Origin: Meloidogyne chitwoodi
Taxonomy: Eukaryota; Nematoda; Chromadorea; Rhabditida; Meloidogynidae
DNA length: 64,000 bases
Reading direction: 5' to 3'
NCBI GenBank assembly: GCA_015183035.1
Contig: JACZZP010000002.1
Span: forward strand, 1,302,001 to 1,366,000
The notes below the pieces were generated by a model. The model saw only the letters and a program-made list of their open reading frames with translations. It was not told the origin of the DNA and ran no database searches. Shown here piece by piece: positions 27,401 through 39,686 of the stretch. Position 1 is the first letter of the stretch. Each line of letters starts with the position of its first letter. A program made the translations under genes and the position numbers.

Positions 27401-30238
27401 CAATAGAAAATCCAAATTCTTCTCCAGAATCAATGCACATCGTTGAAGTAGTACTCATTTCTTCATCTATTTGCTCAAGAATTTGATCAATGAGTGCAGT
27501 AAATCGAAGAAAAGATTCATTTTCAGCAACAATATCTATGTTCCAACTTTCAATTTGTTGGTTATTGTGAAGCAATTGCTTGCGTTTTTTGTACTTCTCT
27601 TCTCGTTGCTTCTGTCGTTCATTCCAATCTAATTCTCGTTGCTTAATCACTATAAAAAATAAATATACATAACAAATCTATTAACAAAAAAACCTTCTGT
27701 AGGCGTTGGAGGCCTAGCTAGAATAATTTTCGTCTTCGTTTCATCATTATTCTCATTAGAAGACCTTCTTCTTTTACGGGAACGTGAATTCTTTGTCTGT
27801 GGTGAATGACATGGTGAAACAAATATTAATTCACGCATTTATTATAGAAAAGTTATGTAAAATTCAACTTACTTAATTAGAACCAAAAAATAAAAAATAC
27901 GTAAATAAATTTTTAAAAAAAGGGAAAAACAAAAACAAAGACCAAAAATTTAAATCAAATATGTTTATATATTTAAATATATACATAATAGTTAAAGATC
28001 TGCAAAATTTTATTTTTGGCATTGTATATTAAGCATAATGCCAAAACCAAAATAATGTCATAGATAAGAAATGGAAACTGTTATAAAAACATATGCTAAT
28101 CTACACTACATTTTTGGAATAATTCTATCATACTAAAAAACTATTACAGAAAAACTCCTTGTAAATAAACATTTTTGGATTATTTATAAAACTGTGACAC
28201 AAACTCACATCGTTATTTCCATCATTTTCATGATCCTCGCTTGCTGAATTAGATAATTGATCTTCATTGTTTTCATTTATCACTGTATCTATTTGTTTGT
28301 TACATTTTGCGGTAGAATAATCGTTAAGTGAATCATTAGAAGGTTCAATCTATATTTTGAAGGATTTTTTATAATTTATTCTATATAGTTACAATTTCTA
28401 TAATTTGTTTTATAATTGTTTCTTCTATTTCTGGTTTATTTAGTTGTTCATTTGTTGAGGAAGCCATTAGTTGGTTATTTTGTTTTTCATCAATTTGATG
28501 TTCATCTTTTTGAAAATATTGTTCTTTGTTGATTTGATCTTGTTCATTTTCTTCAATATTTTCAAAAGGTTCCGACTCAACACTAAAAGCAAACTGGCTT
28601 ATTGATTGGATGGCCTCAATTAATGGAGGGATTGGAGAGATTCCAGTCAATTGGTCGGTTATTTCATCTTCAGTTTTTTTCATTTCACTAAAATCCTATT
28701 AAACAATTAAAAATAATAATTACAAACATTCTACGAAGATTATCAGTTGAATCAGATAGTAATGTCCCTAAATAATCGGCTAGTAGAGGATCTCTATTCG
28801 AAAGAACCATTTTTGCCTGTTGTTGTTCAAAACAGGACAATGTTGTTGAGGAAATTATTTCGGATGGAAAAGGAATAAAATTACTAACTAAATTTTTTTA
28901 ATATTTAAATTATAATATATTCTTTAACCTTTTGATAATGTGTGACATCCCGCCAAATGTATAGGATCTGGAATACTTTGTAATCGCTCCTGTAGACCTT
29001 GTATTCGTTCCTTAGCGTTAAGCTGTCTTTTATTCAAATCATCTTTCACCAATTGACTGTTATAATAATTAAGATAAAATTATTTATAAGTTTATGTTTT
29101 ATTTCAAATTATCTATTAAAAAAGTAAAAAAATGCCTTTGTTTCGCATCTTCTTGTTCTTTTCGTTTAACTTGTAATTCCAATTCTCTTTGAGCCAATAT
29201 TCTTGGATTTTCTGGTGATTTTATTTTCTGAATTATTTGAGGTTTTTCTCTATGTTCAAATGAAGCAACGGTTGTATTTTGACTATAAGATTTTAAAGGA
29301 AAAATATTTTGCTGACATTGAGATGATTTTTGTTGAATATAAGGGGTGAATGATGTTGAGGCCTTAATAATTAATTGGAGATTTATTAATTAATTTTAAA
29401 TCGACTTTTTTAAATTATTGTTTAATAGTTAAACAATTTGCCAATAAGGATAAATATAACAAAAAAAAATTCCTTCAAAATTGGGTTAATTGATATTTTT
29501 AAATTAATTAAGATAATAATTTTGATATTTAAAAGTTATTTGTATTAATTTAACAAACAATTGAAGGATTTGAGGCGTGATGTATAATTTGCTGCTGTTG
29601 CTTTTTTTGTTCTAAATATTGCTGTTGTTGTTGCGCAAGCAACAAATATTGTTGATGTGCAGAAAAAGAAGCTAAATCAGACATATTACTATTATTATTT
29701 GAGGTAGCTTGTTGTGTAAACAACATTTGCTGATGGGGATGATGTGATGATTGAAACATTTCTCCTCCCAATGATGACATTGTTCTAATTACCTTTGAAG
29801 AAGGCTGTATTTTTTGTGGTTCACAAACATTTATCTGAGTCATCAATAATAAAAAAAATTTCAAATTACAAGAAATAACTTTTCCGATCGATTTAACATC
29901 ACCAATAAAGGAAGACATTTCGTGGGGACCAGCACTAATTTGTGAATAGTATTGTTGCCAACGAGCAAGCTTAATCACAAAAGAAAAAACAAATTCTAAT
30001 ATTTTAACATAAATACATACATCCATATGCATTGAAGAATTTGAAATTTGTTGTCGTTGAAGGTCAAAATGATGATTTACATCTTGTAATACAACCGAAC
30101 CTTGTTCAAATTGTTGGGGGTGAATTATTTCTGGATTATTATAGATATTACTAGAACCAAACACTAGAAGAAAAATTAAAAAGTTTTTACTGATATTTTT
30201 TCGAGACCTTGAGAATGCTGTTGTTGCTGTTGCGACAT
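21491..30238 (-). CDS. NIPBL: Cohesin loader NIPBL/SCC2 (pqn-85-like)
   Basis: The model runs from MSQQQQQHSQ at 30238 to DEESSYF before the stop at 21491. The N-terminal part is Q/N-rich (FTQQ, AQQQQQYLEQKKQQQQ), fitting the prion-like name of C. elegans pqn-85. Next come charged segments, a basic stretch (NSRSRKRRRSS) and PPTPTE. The long HEAT-repeat body carries landmarks such as RLSSHESIGNFTVLILQLVQ, SLDYLGIITARLRKD, DRLIDSNASVREATFDLIGK, DTAIAVRKRVVRILRDV and RINDEESVKKMCLETFQQLW. Such motifs are those of NIPBL, which loads cohesin with MAU2. The join across intron 27.8-28.2 kb works in frame (NND to TKNSRSR), but a separate gene starting with MRELIFVSP at 27838 cannot be excluded. One intron uses a GC donor (29135). 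Confidence 0.85.
24873..24945 (+). tRNA. tRNA-Arg (anticodon ACG)
   Basis: The cloverleaf reads directly: acceptor GGCCTTG pairs with CAAGGTC, the D stem is GCGC/GCGT, the anticodon stem TTGGT/ACCAA holds loop CTACGGA with anticodon ACG, and the T arm is GCAGG-TTCGAAT-CCTGC. The discriminator base is G. Internal B-box GGTTCGAATCC is perfect, and a T-run follows at about 24950 as a polymerase III terminator. There is no intron. The gene sits antisense inside a NIPBL intron (between LMI and PEVNKIV exons). Confidence 0.95.
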
Positions 30239-31300
30239 AAATTAATACAATTTAAAGTTTTTATTTTATATTTAAAAATGTTGCATCATTGTTTTACCCA
30301 ATAAAGCAATAAAATAACAAAATTACGCTGATTCAATTAACGTCAATTTTTAAAACCTAATTTAAAAATATTAAAAAAATCCATTCATGTACTTAAAAAA
30401 ATTATTTTACCGTTAATATACCGAGGGGTTTTATATTTTCTTATAATGCATATTTTTGCAAACTTTAATGCACATTTTGATTCTAAAATTCAGTCAAAAG
30501 CTGTGTAATTATGTCTAAGGGACAAGCCCGACTAGGCGCCGGCCAATTAGGCGATGTAGTCTCTCGCTTCCTTTTTATCTCTAATTCTCTTCATTAGATA
30601 ACTATTGCGCGCCTAATCGGCCGGCGCCTAGTCGGGCTACCGATGTCTAAATATCAATAATGAAAAATTTGATAAAATGTCAATAATGAAAATGTGACAT
30701 AATATCTTAAAGAAGATTTGACAAAATGTCAATAAAGGAAGATTTTAGTCACTCGAATTTTACCGGTGATACACAGGTAGCACCTTGTATGCAGTTTACT
30801 GCCGGAGTTAAATCTACTAATTGTAAGCTCGATGAAGCTGCATCAAATGATCTATAAATTCAGACATATTTTTGAAAATCATTGTCAAACTGTACAATTG
30901 TCCCACTGTACATTTGTCAAGGGTTAAAACGAGAGTAAATTATGAGAGAAAGTAAAAGAGAGACTACACGAATTTTGCTATGTAGTGAGCCGAACTACTG
31001 TGCTGACGTGAATATTTGAGTATATTTAAAAGGTTGTGGTGATGATGTCGCCCGGACCGATATATCTCGATATTTTTCTATATATCGGATCGATATTTTG
31101 GAAGCTCAAGTCCGGGCTCTAGTCCTTACTGTGTTAAATTTAAATATTTGTTATTTGATAATTTTTTGTAAAAATCTTATGTAGTCAGAAAAAATTTCGG
31201 TGTAGAGAAGTTAAAAAAGTTACTAATAAATAATCATATCACTAATCTTATTTTTAAAATTTTAAGACATACAAATTTTTATTAAAATTGAAAAAAACAA
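30239..31300. promoter_or_regulatory. Shared upstream region of NIPBL and GIGYF
   Basis: The two genes diverge from this 1.06-kb stretch, so both promoters must lie here. It contains a MITE at 30519-30642, three copies of a gacaaaatgtcaata-like phrase at about 30665-30745, and a small inverted repeat (GCCCGGAC/GTCCGGGC) at about 31039-31122 enclosing cgatat words. I see no gene. Confidence 0.5.
30519..30642. mobile_element. hAT-like MITE with TAGGCGCCGGC words
   Basis: The arms AGCCCGACTAGGCGCCGGCC and its inverse GGCCGGCGCCTAGTCGGGCT bracket an AT-rich loop. ATGTCTAA occurs directly on both sides (30511-30518 and 30643-30650), a perfect 8-bp target duplication. Within the arms TAGGCG/CGCCTA recurs. 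Confidence 0.88.
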
Positions 31301-34300
31301 ATGGCGTTAATTTCTTCAAATAATAACACTAATCCTGGTTCAAACATCGTTCAACAAGTGTCTACTAATTTCAATCCCTCCTGGTTACATAAATTTTTTG
31401 TTAATTTTATTTTACTTTTAAAGGATGCAACAAACGATTCCATCTACGCGTTCTGCTTTATCAAATTATCAAAAACCATCTGTTAATGCTGATGAGGTTT
31501 ACTTATAAATTTGTTTGGCAACTTATATATTATTAGGGGCATACTTGCGATCCGATCTTCGCAAAATACAGGTTTTTTTATTACGATTAACAGATTATAA
31601 AATATTTTTCAATCTTGATCAATTAAGCTTTTCCTTATATCCATTCCCAATATCGGGTCCTTATTCTATTCCGTTATTTGTTATTGTTTTGTGTATATTT
31701 GAACGAATTACTCATTTAATCTCAAAATTAGCCCAAACAAATGGTGAATTTCTTAAGTCAAAAGCGTCATCATTTATTTTGCGCAATTCCCAAATTTTTG
31801 TATGCACATTATATTCATCATATTATTATATAAACTTATAATTATTTTGAATTGGCATTAAGCTATCATTCAGATAATTCTAAAAATGCCTCACTTAGAT
31901 TTCAATTAAATATTCATATTTCTATACATTCTTTCTGCTCTTCTTATCTTTTACTGCTTAACTACAAACTGTTCAATATTAACATAGCCATTCGATTGTA
32001 CGTTTCGAAAATACTGATTATAAGTTATGGATTGTTGAAAAAATTTGTCTAATAAAGATATTTTGAGTAGACTTTTTCGTTTATAGTTATGGACGTGAAG
32101 ATTTATTAGCGATGAGAGGAAAAGAAGGGGCGAAACCACCGGTTGGAATTGAAAAGTGTCCGTTTTTTGTGGAATCTTCGTTGACGCCTGTTGTCTTACT
32201 ACCGTTTACCGAGATAGAAATGGTTTTTTTATATTTGGATTTTTTAACTTTATTTTTCATAAGCGTCTTCAACAAAATGTAAATTCGAGTAAAGCAATGA
32301 GTGCATTCAACCGAACTCAAGGTCAAAATGCCAGTGAAATGAATATAGTAAATGAATCAGCTATTGGTGGGGGTGCTTGGACTGCAACTGGTAGAATTAT
32401 AAATTTATTGGACTTTTAGTTTAATTTTAGGTCGATCAGGCTCCGGTTCTACTTCCTTCACCTCTCAAAATCGTAAATATATAAGTTCTGATGCTAAACA
32501 AGTTTCAAATCGATGGAGTGCACTCAATTCAGTTGCTGGTTGTCAGATATCTCAACGACAACAATCTTGGAAAAATGGTCCGAATGGAAGTGGCGTAGGA
32601 AATACAACCGGAAGTTTTGACCGACCTGGTTTTCGTGAAAAAACTGGCTCTTTAAATCAATTTGAAAAGCTGGAAAGTACTTTGAACAAAAAGAATCATC
32701 AAGATTTATTAGGAAATCAACAAACTGAGAGCAATAAATCAGCGAATGAATCTGTTTCATTTAACGAACAAAGTAATAATTTTGACATTTATCATCTTCA
32801 ATTAACTTATTTATCTAACAGAAGATAAAAATATGGAGCATTTTAAACATTCACCAGTTACACCTAAAAAAATTTCTTCACAAGGTCAATTTGATGATAA
32901 TAGAACAGTTGATTTGACACGAAACTCAGTTGTAAATGTTAATGTCCTTCCTAAAACTGAACCTACTGGAACGGCTATGCAGCCTGTTCATCAGCCGGAT
33001 AAATGGAACTATTTAGATCCTAATGGAGTAAGGATTATTTTGTAATTTCTTCGCTAAAGAAAAATTTTTTGAAAATATTTTATTTTTCCTTGATTCAATA
33101 TTTTCGGTACTTTTTAAAACAGATTTTTTTACATAGATTGAGAGAGGGCCTTTTGATAGCCAACAAATGCAAGCCTGGTTTGCGAGTGGTTATTTTACGA
33201 CTAATCTTCAAGTTTGCCGACATGGCGATTCAAACTACCAAAAATTAGGTTTAAATTACAAACTATTATTATAAAAGTATATTAGCATAAATTTATATTT
33301 AATATTAATTATATAGATTTCATAAGTAATGTATCGTCATTTAATTTAAATTATACATATAATTGATAATTTAATTTCAAAATCAGCCGATCTGTTTCTC
33401 ATTAACGGTGAACGCACTCCATTTATATCAAGACAGACGGGCAATTTAAAGCTATCAAATATTGCTAATTCGCATAAACCAGTAGAACAGAGGCAAGAAC
33501 AAATCCAGCATAATTGGATTAAACTTAATTTTAGATTAAGTCCTTCTGACTTGCTCGGTGCTATGTCTTCTTCTAATTCGACAGGCCCAACTCTAGGTCT
33601 AGTTGATGTTGAACGTATTTGGGGTACTACACCACTTGAAGAAGATGTTGTTACTTCAGACTCCGTTCAAAGGGGAAAAATATTTGACAATGGTAGAAAT
33701 ACTAATGCCGATACAACAAAAACATCTATTTCCGCGAGTGGTTTTGCTCATTCAGCATTTTCACATCACCTTAGGGAATATGAATTAGAAAAGGTCCCTT
33801 GCAAACATTTTTTAATTTTTTTTTTTGTTTCAGACTCTTCAATCACGTGAAGCACAAATTGAAGAGGAACAGCAAAAGTTGCGTGAAAAGGAAGATCAGC
33901 TTCGACGGGATGAACAGGAGCGTTCAGAAAAGGAGCGAAAAATGCAGGAAATGGAGGAAGTGCTTAAATCTAAGCAAAATGAGCTTAGCAGAATTGCGCG
34001 CGAGAAGGATGATGAATTTGAGAAGCGCTGCCAGCAAATGGCTGAATATGAAAGGAAAAAACGCGAAGAATTGGCAGCGCTGGAACAAAGAATACTTAAT
34101 GAACAACAGAAGCAACAATTACGAATGGTTTGTTTTTACTTAAAAATTATTATTTTTACTTTTCAGGAAGAGGAAGATCGTCGAAGAGCTAACGAACTTC
34201 AAGAAATTTTGTCACGTGAGAAAGAACGTCAGCGACAAATGTTAGATGCAGAAGCGCGACGAAAACGTGAAGAGGAGGAAGTTCGCGTTAACTTAGCACT

Positions 34301-35587
34301 TCAAAAAGAACAACATACAAAAGAGGTGATGATTATGTCTCTTCTTTATTAACACATTTTATTTCAGCTTGAGCAAGAACAAGCCAAGAAGGTAGATGAT
34401 GAGAAGCGTCGACATCTCATTAAAGAACAACAGCGCCAAAAGCAACAGGCATTTGAAAAAGCACATGCTGAGCGCATTCGACAGCAAGAAATCGCAGCTC
34501 GTGCCGAAGCTGCAGCTAAGGCAGAGCAGCAGAAAATTAAGTATTTGCTTTATTTTTACAAATTTTATCAAAAAAGTTTGTTTTATAGGGATTGTTATTC
34601 TGAGCAACATTCAATAGATCAAACAAAATTTGCATGGCAAACTGTCCCGCCTGTTACTAAACCAATTCAGATGCACATTGTTTCACCAGAAACTCAACAT
34701 CAAAATTCCATTTCAAGTCAAACATTAATTACTTCTGAGCGGGAGCGACGTGGATGGCAGCAATTACAAATGCCAAAAGCAGCACCAATTCCGCCAGCTA
34801 TTGGGAAAACGACCGTTATAACTGGAACTCAGCAACAGCAAGGGGGTGGTTCTAAAAAAAATTCTCATCAAAATAAAGTTGGGGATTCAAAAAAAAAGCA
34901 ACCTTCAAAACAACAGGTAATAATTTTTTAATACATATAATAAATTTATATTGTTGAGTTTTTAGCCGACTGCGGCTGACAAATTCACCCAATGGGTTAT
35001 AAATCGTGTGAAAGAATTAAATTCATCTGTTGATGCAGAGGTTTTTGCTAATTTTATTTCACAAATTGACTCTCCAGATGAAGTATTTTTCCTTTCATAT
35101 TATTTTTAAATTTTTATATTTACAGGCTGAAGATTACATTATCGGGTATTTGGGTGATAATAAAAGTATTAAAGACTTTCACCGTGAATTTCTCAATAAG
35201 CGCATTGAGCTACGTCCAAGAGTACAACAACCACGAAAAGATGTTTGTTTTTTATAAAGTTCAACAAATTATATATTTTAAGGATTTGTCTGGTCCGGCG
35301 GCAGCGTTGGCCGCAGACGCAGCAGAGCATTCAAAGTCTACTAGCATTGCGTCTGTACATTCCAAACAAAGCGGTACTACCAACGCAAATAGTGCAGCAT
35401 CCGTCAAAAAGAAAAAGCAAAAGCAACAAAAAGTTAAAATTTAAATTATTTTTTATTTATAATTAATTTAAAGGTTTTGGATCCTTCCTCTCTCGGTTTT
35501 CGTGCTGTACCAGATCCAAATCGTGTAAATGCTGGTGAAATAGATTCAATTCTTCAATCAAAACCCGGAACAAATAGAAAGCGCTAG
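31301..35587 (+). CDS. GIGYF: GIGYF, 4EHP-binding GYF-domain protein
   Basis: The protein partners 4EHP to repress translation, for example at stalled ribosomes. The GYF domain is split by an intron: WNYLDPNGV and then GPFDSQQMQAWFASGYF, LQVCRHGDSNYQKL and FLINGERTPF. The N-terminal 4EHP-binding motif YGREDLL (consensus YxxxxLphi) is read just after a splice junction at about 32087 and follows a 35-base exon (31537-31571, GHTCDPIFAKY). A long charged coiled coil (about 33830-34540, many EEE/RRR/QQ) follows. The C-terminus has INRVKELNSSVDAEVFANFI, DSPDEAEDYIIGYLGD and DPSSLGFRAVPDPNRVNAGE, as in human GIGYF1/2. Start MALISSNN at 31301; stop after NRKR. Several introns interrupt it; one near 31.6-32.1 kb is unusually long. 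Confidence 0.88.
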
Positions 35588-35942
35588 TTTTATATATTAT
35601 TTAGAGTTATTTCCTGGGAGGCACAAAGTAATTGACTCATCAACATTTCGCTCTATCTTGATGGATTTTGGGAATATTTATAAGAGAGATATTTATGTGT
35701 TTTTGTATTTGTGATTGAGTATGTATTGATAATTTTTATTTCTCTCACCATCATCTATCTCCCCTCTTATTATGCGATATTGCGCATAAACTCAGATAAA
35801 ATTTTATGTTCTTTTTTCATTATCAGTTATAAATGATCAAATGCATTATTTTGGTATATTTTCTTAAAAAATCCAGTTTTGAATTTAATGAAAAATGTTG
35901 TAAATTATTTTAACAGTTTGAAGATAAAAAGATATATTAAGG
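35588..35942. other. Short same-strand intergenic region
   Basis: It holds the 3' UTR of GIGYF and the leader of NLE1. The 355-base spacing on one strand would fit an operon with a long spacer, but no spliced-leader outron can be shown. Confidence 0.4.
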
Positions 35943-38114
35943 ATGTATGTTGATTTTGAAGAAATACAGGAACAGCCGAAAAAAAAGACGTTCTATAATG
36001 ATAAAAATCTGGATAAATCGCGAATGAATGTTTCTGTCCGCCTATTTTCAGAGGACAATCATGAATTGAACAATGCTCCAATTGTGGTAGTTCTTTTTTT
36101 GTAATTTTTTATAAATATATTTTGTTTAGTTACCTTTGACTACAAAAGTTAGTCAATTGGAACAGCTTTGTCATAGCCTTTTAGGCAATGATTCGGAGGA
36201 GAAACAGTCACCGATTCAGTTTCGCGTGATGGATAAACGTGAAGATGGAAATTGGGTTGAAATTGTTGATTCTTTAATTGCTTCTCTTCCTAATGAATGT
36301 TTAATAACTGAGAAGGTATTTATATTAATAAAATATTTAATAAAAGTTTTTTTTAAGCCAATCGAGTTGTTTTGTTTACCGCAAGCAGTATTCCGTGTAA
36401 GGCCTGTAACTAGATGTTTGTTTTTTTTAATTATTTAATAATTTATCTCTATTTTATTGCTAGGTGCTGCTTCATTACCTGGTCATGGTTAGTCTTTTCC
36501 AGTTTTATGATAGGTATTTTGTTTGCTACAGGAGAACCATTAATTAGTGTCCGATTCAGTCCTAATGGTTCAACACTTGCTTCTGGATCTGGCGACAAAA
36601 CTGTTATTGAATTATACTTTTCATAAATTTTTAATTGTTAAAATTAAGGTTCGCATATGGGATACAAAATCATTGCTTCCTCTAGTTTTTGATTTTATAC
36701 TAATTTATTTTTGAATTTAGCAAACACTTATCGGTCACCAACATTGGGTACTTTGTATTGCTTGGTCACACGATGGGAATAAAATTGCATCAGCATGTAA
36801 ACAAGGGATTGTTAGTATTATTAGTTTTTTTTATATTTTGTTTAGATTCTCATTTGGGAATATGAAAAAGAGACAAGCAAATTCCAATTATTTAAAAAAT
36901 TATCTGGGCATAAGCAGTGGATAAATGCGTAAAATTTCAATTTTTTATCATTATAACTTAAAATAGACTTGCATGGCGTCCGCTCCACTTTGAGGTTTTC
37001 TCTAGGTTTCTTTGATTTAAAAATAGTTTAATTATTATTTTTTAACTTTTCAAGATTGTTAGCAAGCGCAGGTAGAGACTCAACAATTAGAATATGGGAT
37101 GTAACTACATCAAATACATTGTTTGTGCTTAGCGGTCACACTGCTTCTGTATTTTAAAGGTTTATAGTTGAAAATATTATTTTTTAGGTAACAGATCTTC
37201 GATGGAGTGGAAATGATTTAATTTATTCTGGATCACAAGTATATTATTCGTCAATTTATTCTTATATTTTTAATAAATTATAGGATAGAACTATAAAAGT
37301 TTGGCGAGCAATAGATGGAGTATTGTGTAGAACACTTGAAGGACATGCTCATTGGATAAATACTTTAGCTTCTAATGTTGATTATGTTCTACGTATTGGA
37401 TCATTCTCTCCTGAAGAGGATAGTAAAAGAAGTCAAACATTTCCAAAAATTCAACCAGAAGAAGTATGAAACAAAATATTTTATTTTCCTTGCTTTTTCT
37501 AGGCTCGAAAAAAAGCAAAAATGCAATACGAGAAAATGTTAAACAGTCAACCTGAACGTTTGGTTTCCGGCTCTGATGATTTTACTGTAACTTTTTTAAA
37601 TTTAAAATAAAAACTTTTTTATTGTTAGTTGTTTCTATGGGAACCTGCTACTAAAAAACAACCAATTGCTCGCCTTACTGGTCACCAACAATTAGTTAAT
37701 CAGGTATAATTATTATTAGTAAATGTTTTTTACATAATTTTTTATAAATAGGTTCAATTTTCACCTGATGGACGAACAATTGCTTCTGCCTCCTTTGACA
37801 AGTCAATAAAGCTTTGGGATGGATGGACAGGTAAATTTCAAGTCTCACTACGAGGACATGTAGGACCTGTTTATCAAATCGCTTGGTCTTCTGACAGTCG
37901 CCTTCTAGTTTCTGGTTCTGCAGATTCGACGCTTAAGGTAAATAATAAAAAATAATCATTATCAAAAACTTAGGTTTGGAATATGCAAAAAAAGAGTTTG
38001 GAACTAGATTTGCCTGGACATGGGGATGAAGTGTTTGCAGTAGATTGGAGTCCAAACAGTGAAACTGTTGCAAGCGGTGGGAAAGACAAAGCTCTTAAAC
38101 TTTGGAAAAGATAA
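35943..38114 (+). CDS. NLE1: Notchless (NLE1/Rsa4), ribosome assembly factor
   Basis: The protein binds the pre-60S particle and the AAA ATPase midasin, which pulls it off during maturation in the nucleolus. The N-terminal NLE domain (about residues 25-100) includes VRLFSEDNHELNNAPIV and PLTTKVSQLEQLC. An FRVRPVTRC linker and eight WD40 repeats follow: VRFSPNGSTLASGSGDKTV, SAGRDSTIRIWDV, SGSQDRTIKVW, LVSGSDDFTLFLWEP, SPDGRTIASASFDKSIKLWD, SGSADSTLKVWNM, SPNSETVASGGKDKALKLWK. The last residues (LKLWKR) end directly after the final blade, as usual. MYVDFEEIQEQ at 35943 is the first Met in frame. Confidence 0.95.
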
Positions 38115-38219
38115 TTAAAATTTTTTGTTGATGATGTTTATTTAATTAAAAAATTCAACAATAACAAAGAAAAATGATTCATATCTCAAATTGAAAAATC
38201 AAAAATTTCATTAAAACGA

Positions 38220-39523
38220 TCAGCTTTCAATTTGCTCCATTTTAGGTTCCTTCTTTTCCTTTTTAACTTTCTTTGACGCTCTGTATTCAGCTACGACTAC
38301 AGCGTGATCACGTTCATAAGGTTCAAGCGTTACCTAATATATTTAAAAGTAGAGATAATAATTAAAATACTTGTTCGATTGGCTTGAACTGTTCTTCACG
38401 TAATTTATTCACTTCTCCAGCAAAGACTGCTTCCGGCTCGGCAGTGCTATCGACACAGTTTGCTTTTATTGAGATCACAACGTGTCCACTATTCTTCAGA
38501 AACTTGTGTGCATTGTGAGCAACAATTCTCGCTTGGTCTGGTTGTGCAACATCGGAAAAGATTGTATCAACAATGCCAACCTTAAGTTTATACAAGTTAA
38601 AACTTTTACAACAATTTCCCAGTATACCATCATTGCATATTTATGTGGGTGTCTGGCATCATCCACAATCGGAACAATATTAGGTCGTTTTTTAGCCATT
38701 CCTAAAAGGTCACGGCCACTCCGATGTGAAAATTCAACAGCATAAACTATTCCTTCCTAATTTTTGTAGAGATAATTTGAAAAATTAAGTTAAAAATTTT
38801 ACCGGTCCGACAATATCAGATACATGAGAAACTGAAGTGCCAGAAGCGGCACCCAGATAAAGAACACGAGCACCAGGAAAGATGTGTGAATCCTCAACTC
38901 CTGCCATTATAGCAGCTGCCAGTTTTGAACGAAAAGGATTCCAAACTCGATATTCTGTCGCAACCTTTTGTTCATCTAATATATAAAAATTAAATAAATT
39001 AAGTAATAAAAACACCTGTATTAGAATTTTCATTTTGAACAGAGACTCTCTTTTCTCCATAAACTGACTCGCCAGGAACCATATTTTTTGTAACCAAAGC
39101 ATCTTCTTTACCTTTTACAATGAAAACACCTAAAACATTTTCTAAATTATCAAAAAAAAAGAAAACCTTTTAAACGATGAGGTTCAACAATTACCTTCCT
39201 TCCTCCTTTCATTCCACCACCTCCTCTTCCTCGACCCCCACCCCTTCCGCGTGGAGAAGAACCACGTGGGCTTCCACGAAAACTCCCTCCACTAGATGAT
39301 CGTCTCGCATCACCACCAAATCCATTCATTTGTCCATTTCCTCTTCCACCACCACGAAAACCTCCATCGCCTCTACGTACCCCACGACCGCGAAAACCAC
39401 CTCCTCCACCACCATCACCTCTGGGGCGAAAGCCTAAAATTTACGTGAAATCATTAGATAAGCTTTTAATAGCAAACCTCCACCTCCGCGACCACCACGA
39501 GACATAAATCCTGGACGACCCAT
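38220..39523 (-). CDS. FBL: Fibrillarin, box C/D snoRNP methyltransferase
   Basis: The gene starts [16 protein letters not shown] at 39523. The N-terminal glycine-arginine-rich domain covers about the first 85 residues (many RGG). It is followed by [38 protein letters not shown], the SAM-binding motif [32 protein letters not shown] and [15 protein letters not shown]. It ends in [11 protein letters not shown]. Fibrillarin methylates ribose 2'-OH groups of rRNA in the nucleolus. It lies 163 bases downstream of DNAJC8 on the same strand, so the two may form an operon. Confidence 0.97.
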
Positions 39524-39686
39524 TCTTCTTTCTTTATTATAGAATATATTACTAAGTATGAAAATTTGTTTAGATTGAATTAAAAAATATTAAAATCGAA
39601 TAGAAAACGAAAAAATCATTATACATCAGTCTTATTCTTTTTAAAATATATAAAACTGCCAATAATTAGCGACATGTGTTTTTCTA

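Noticed and set aside
31515..32139. Hydrophobic open frames of 108, 66 and 62 codons in the long GIGYF intron
   Set aside because: They are AT-rich and their frame fits no splice model; the intron between the 35-base exon and YGREDLL accounts for the region.
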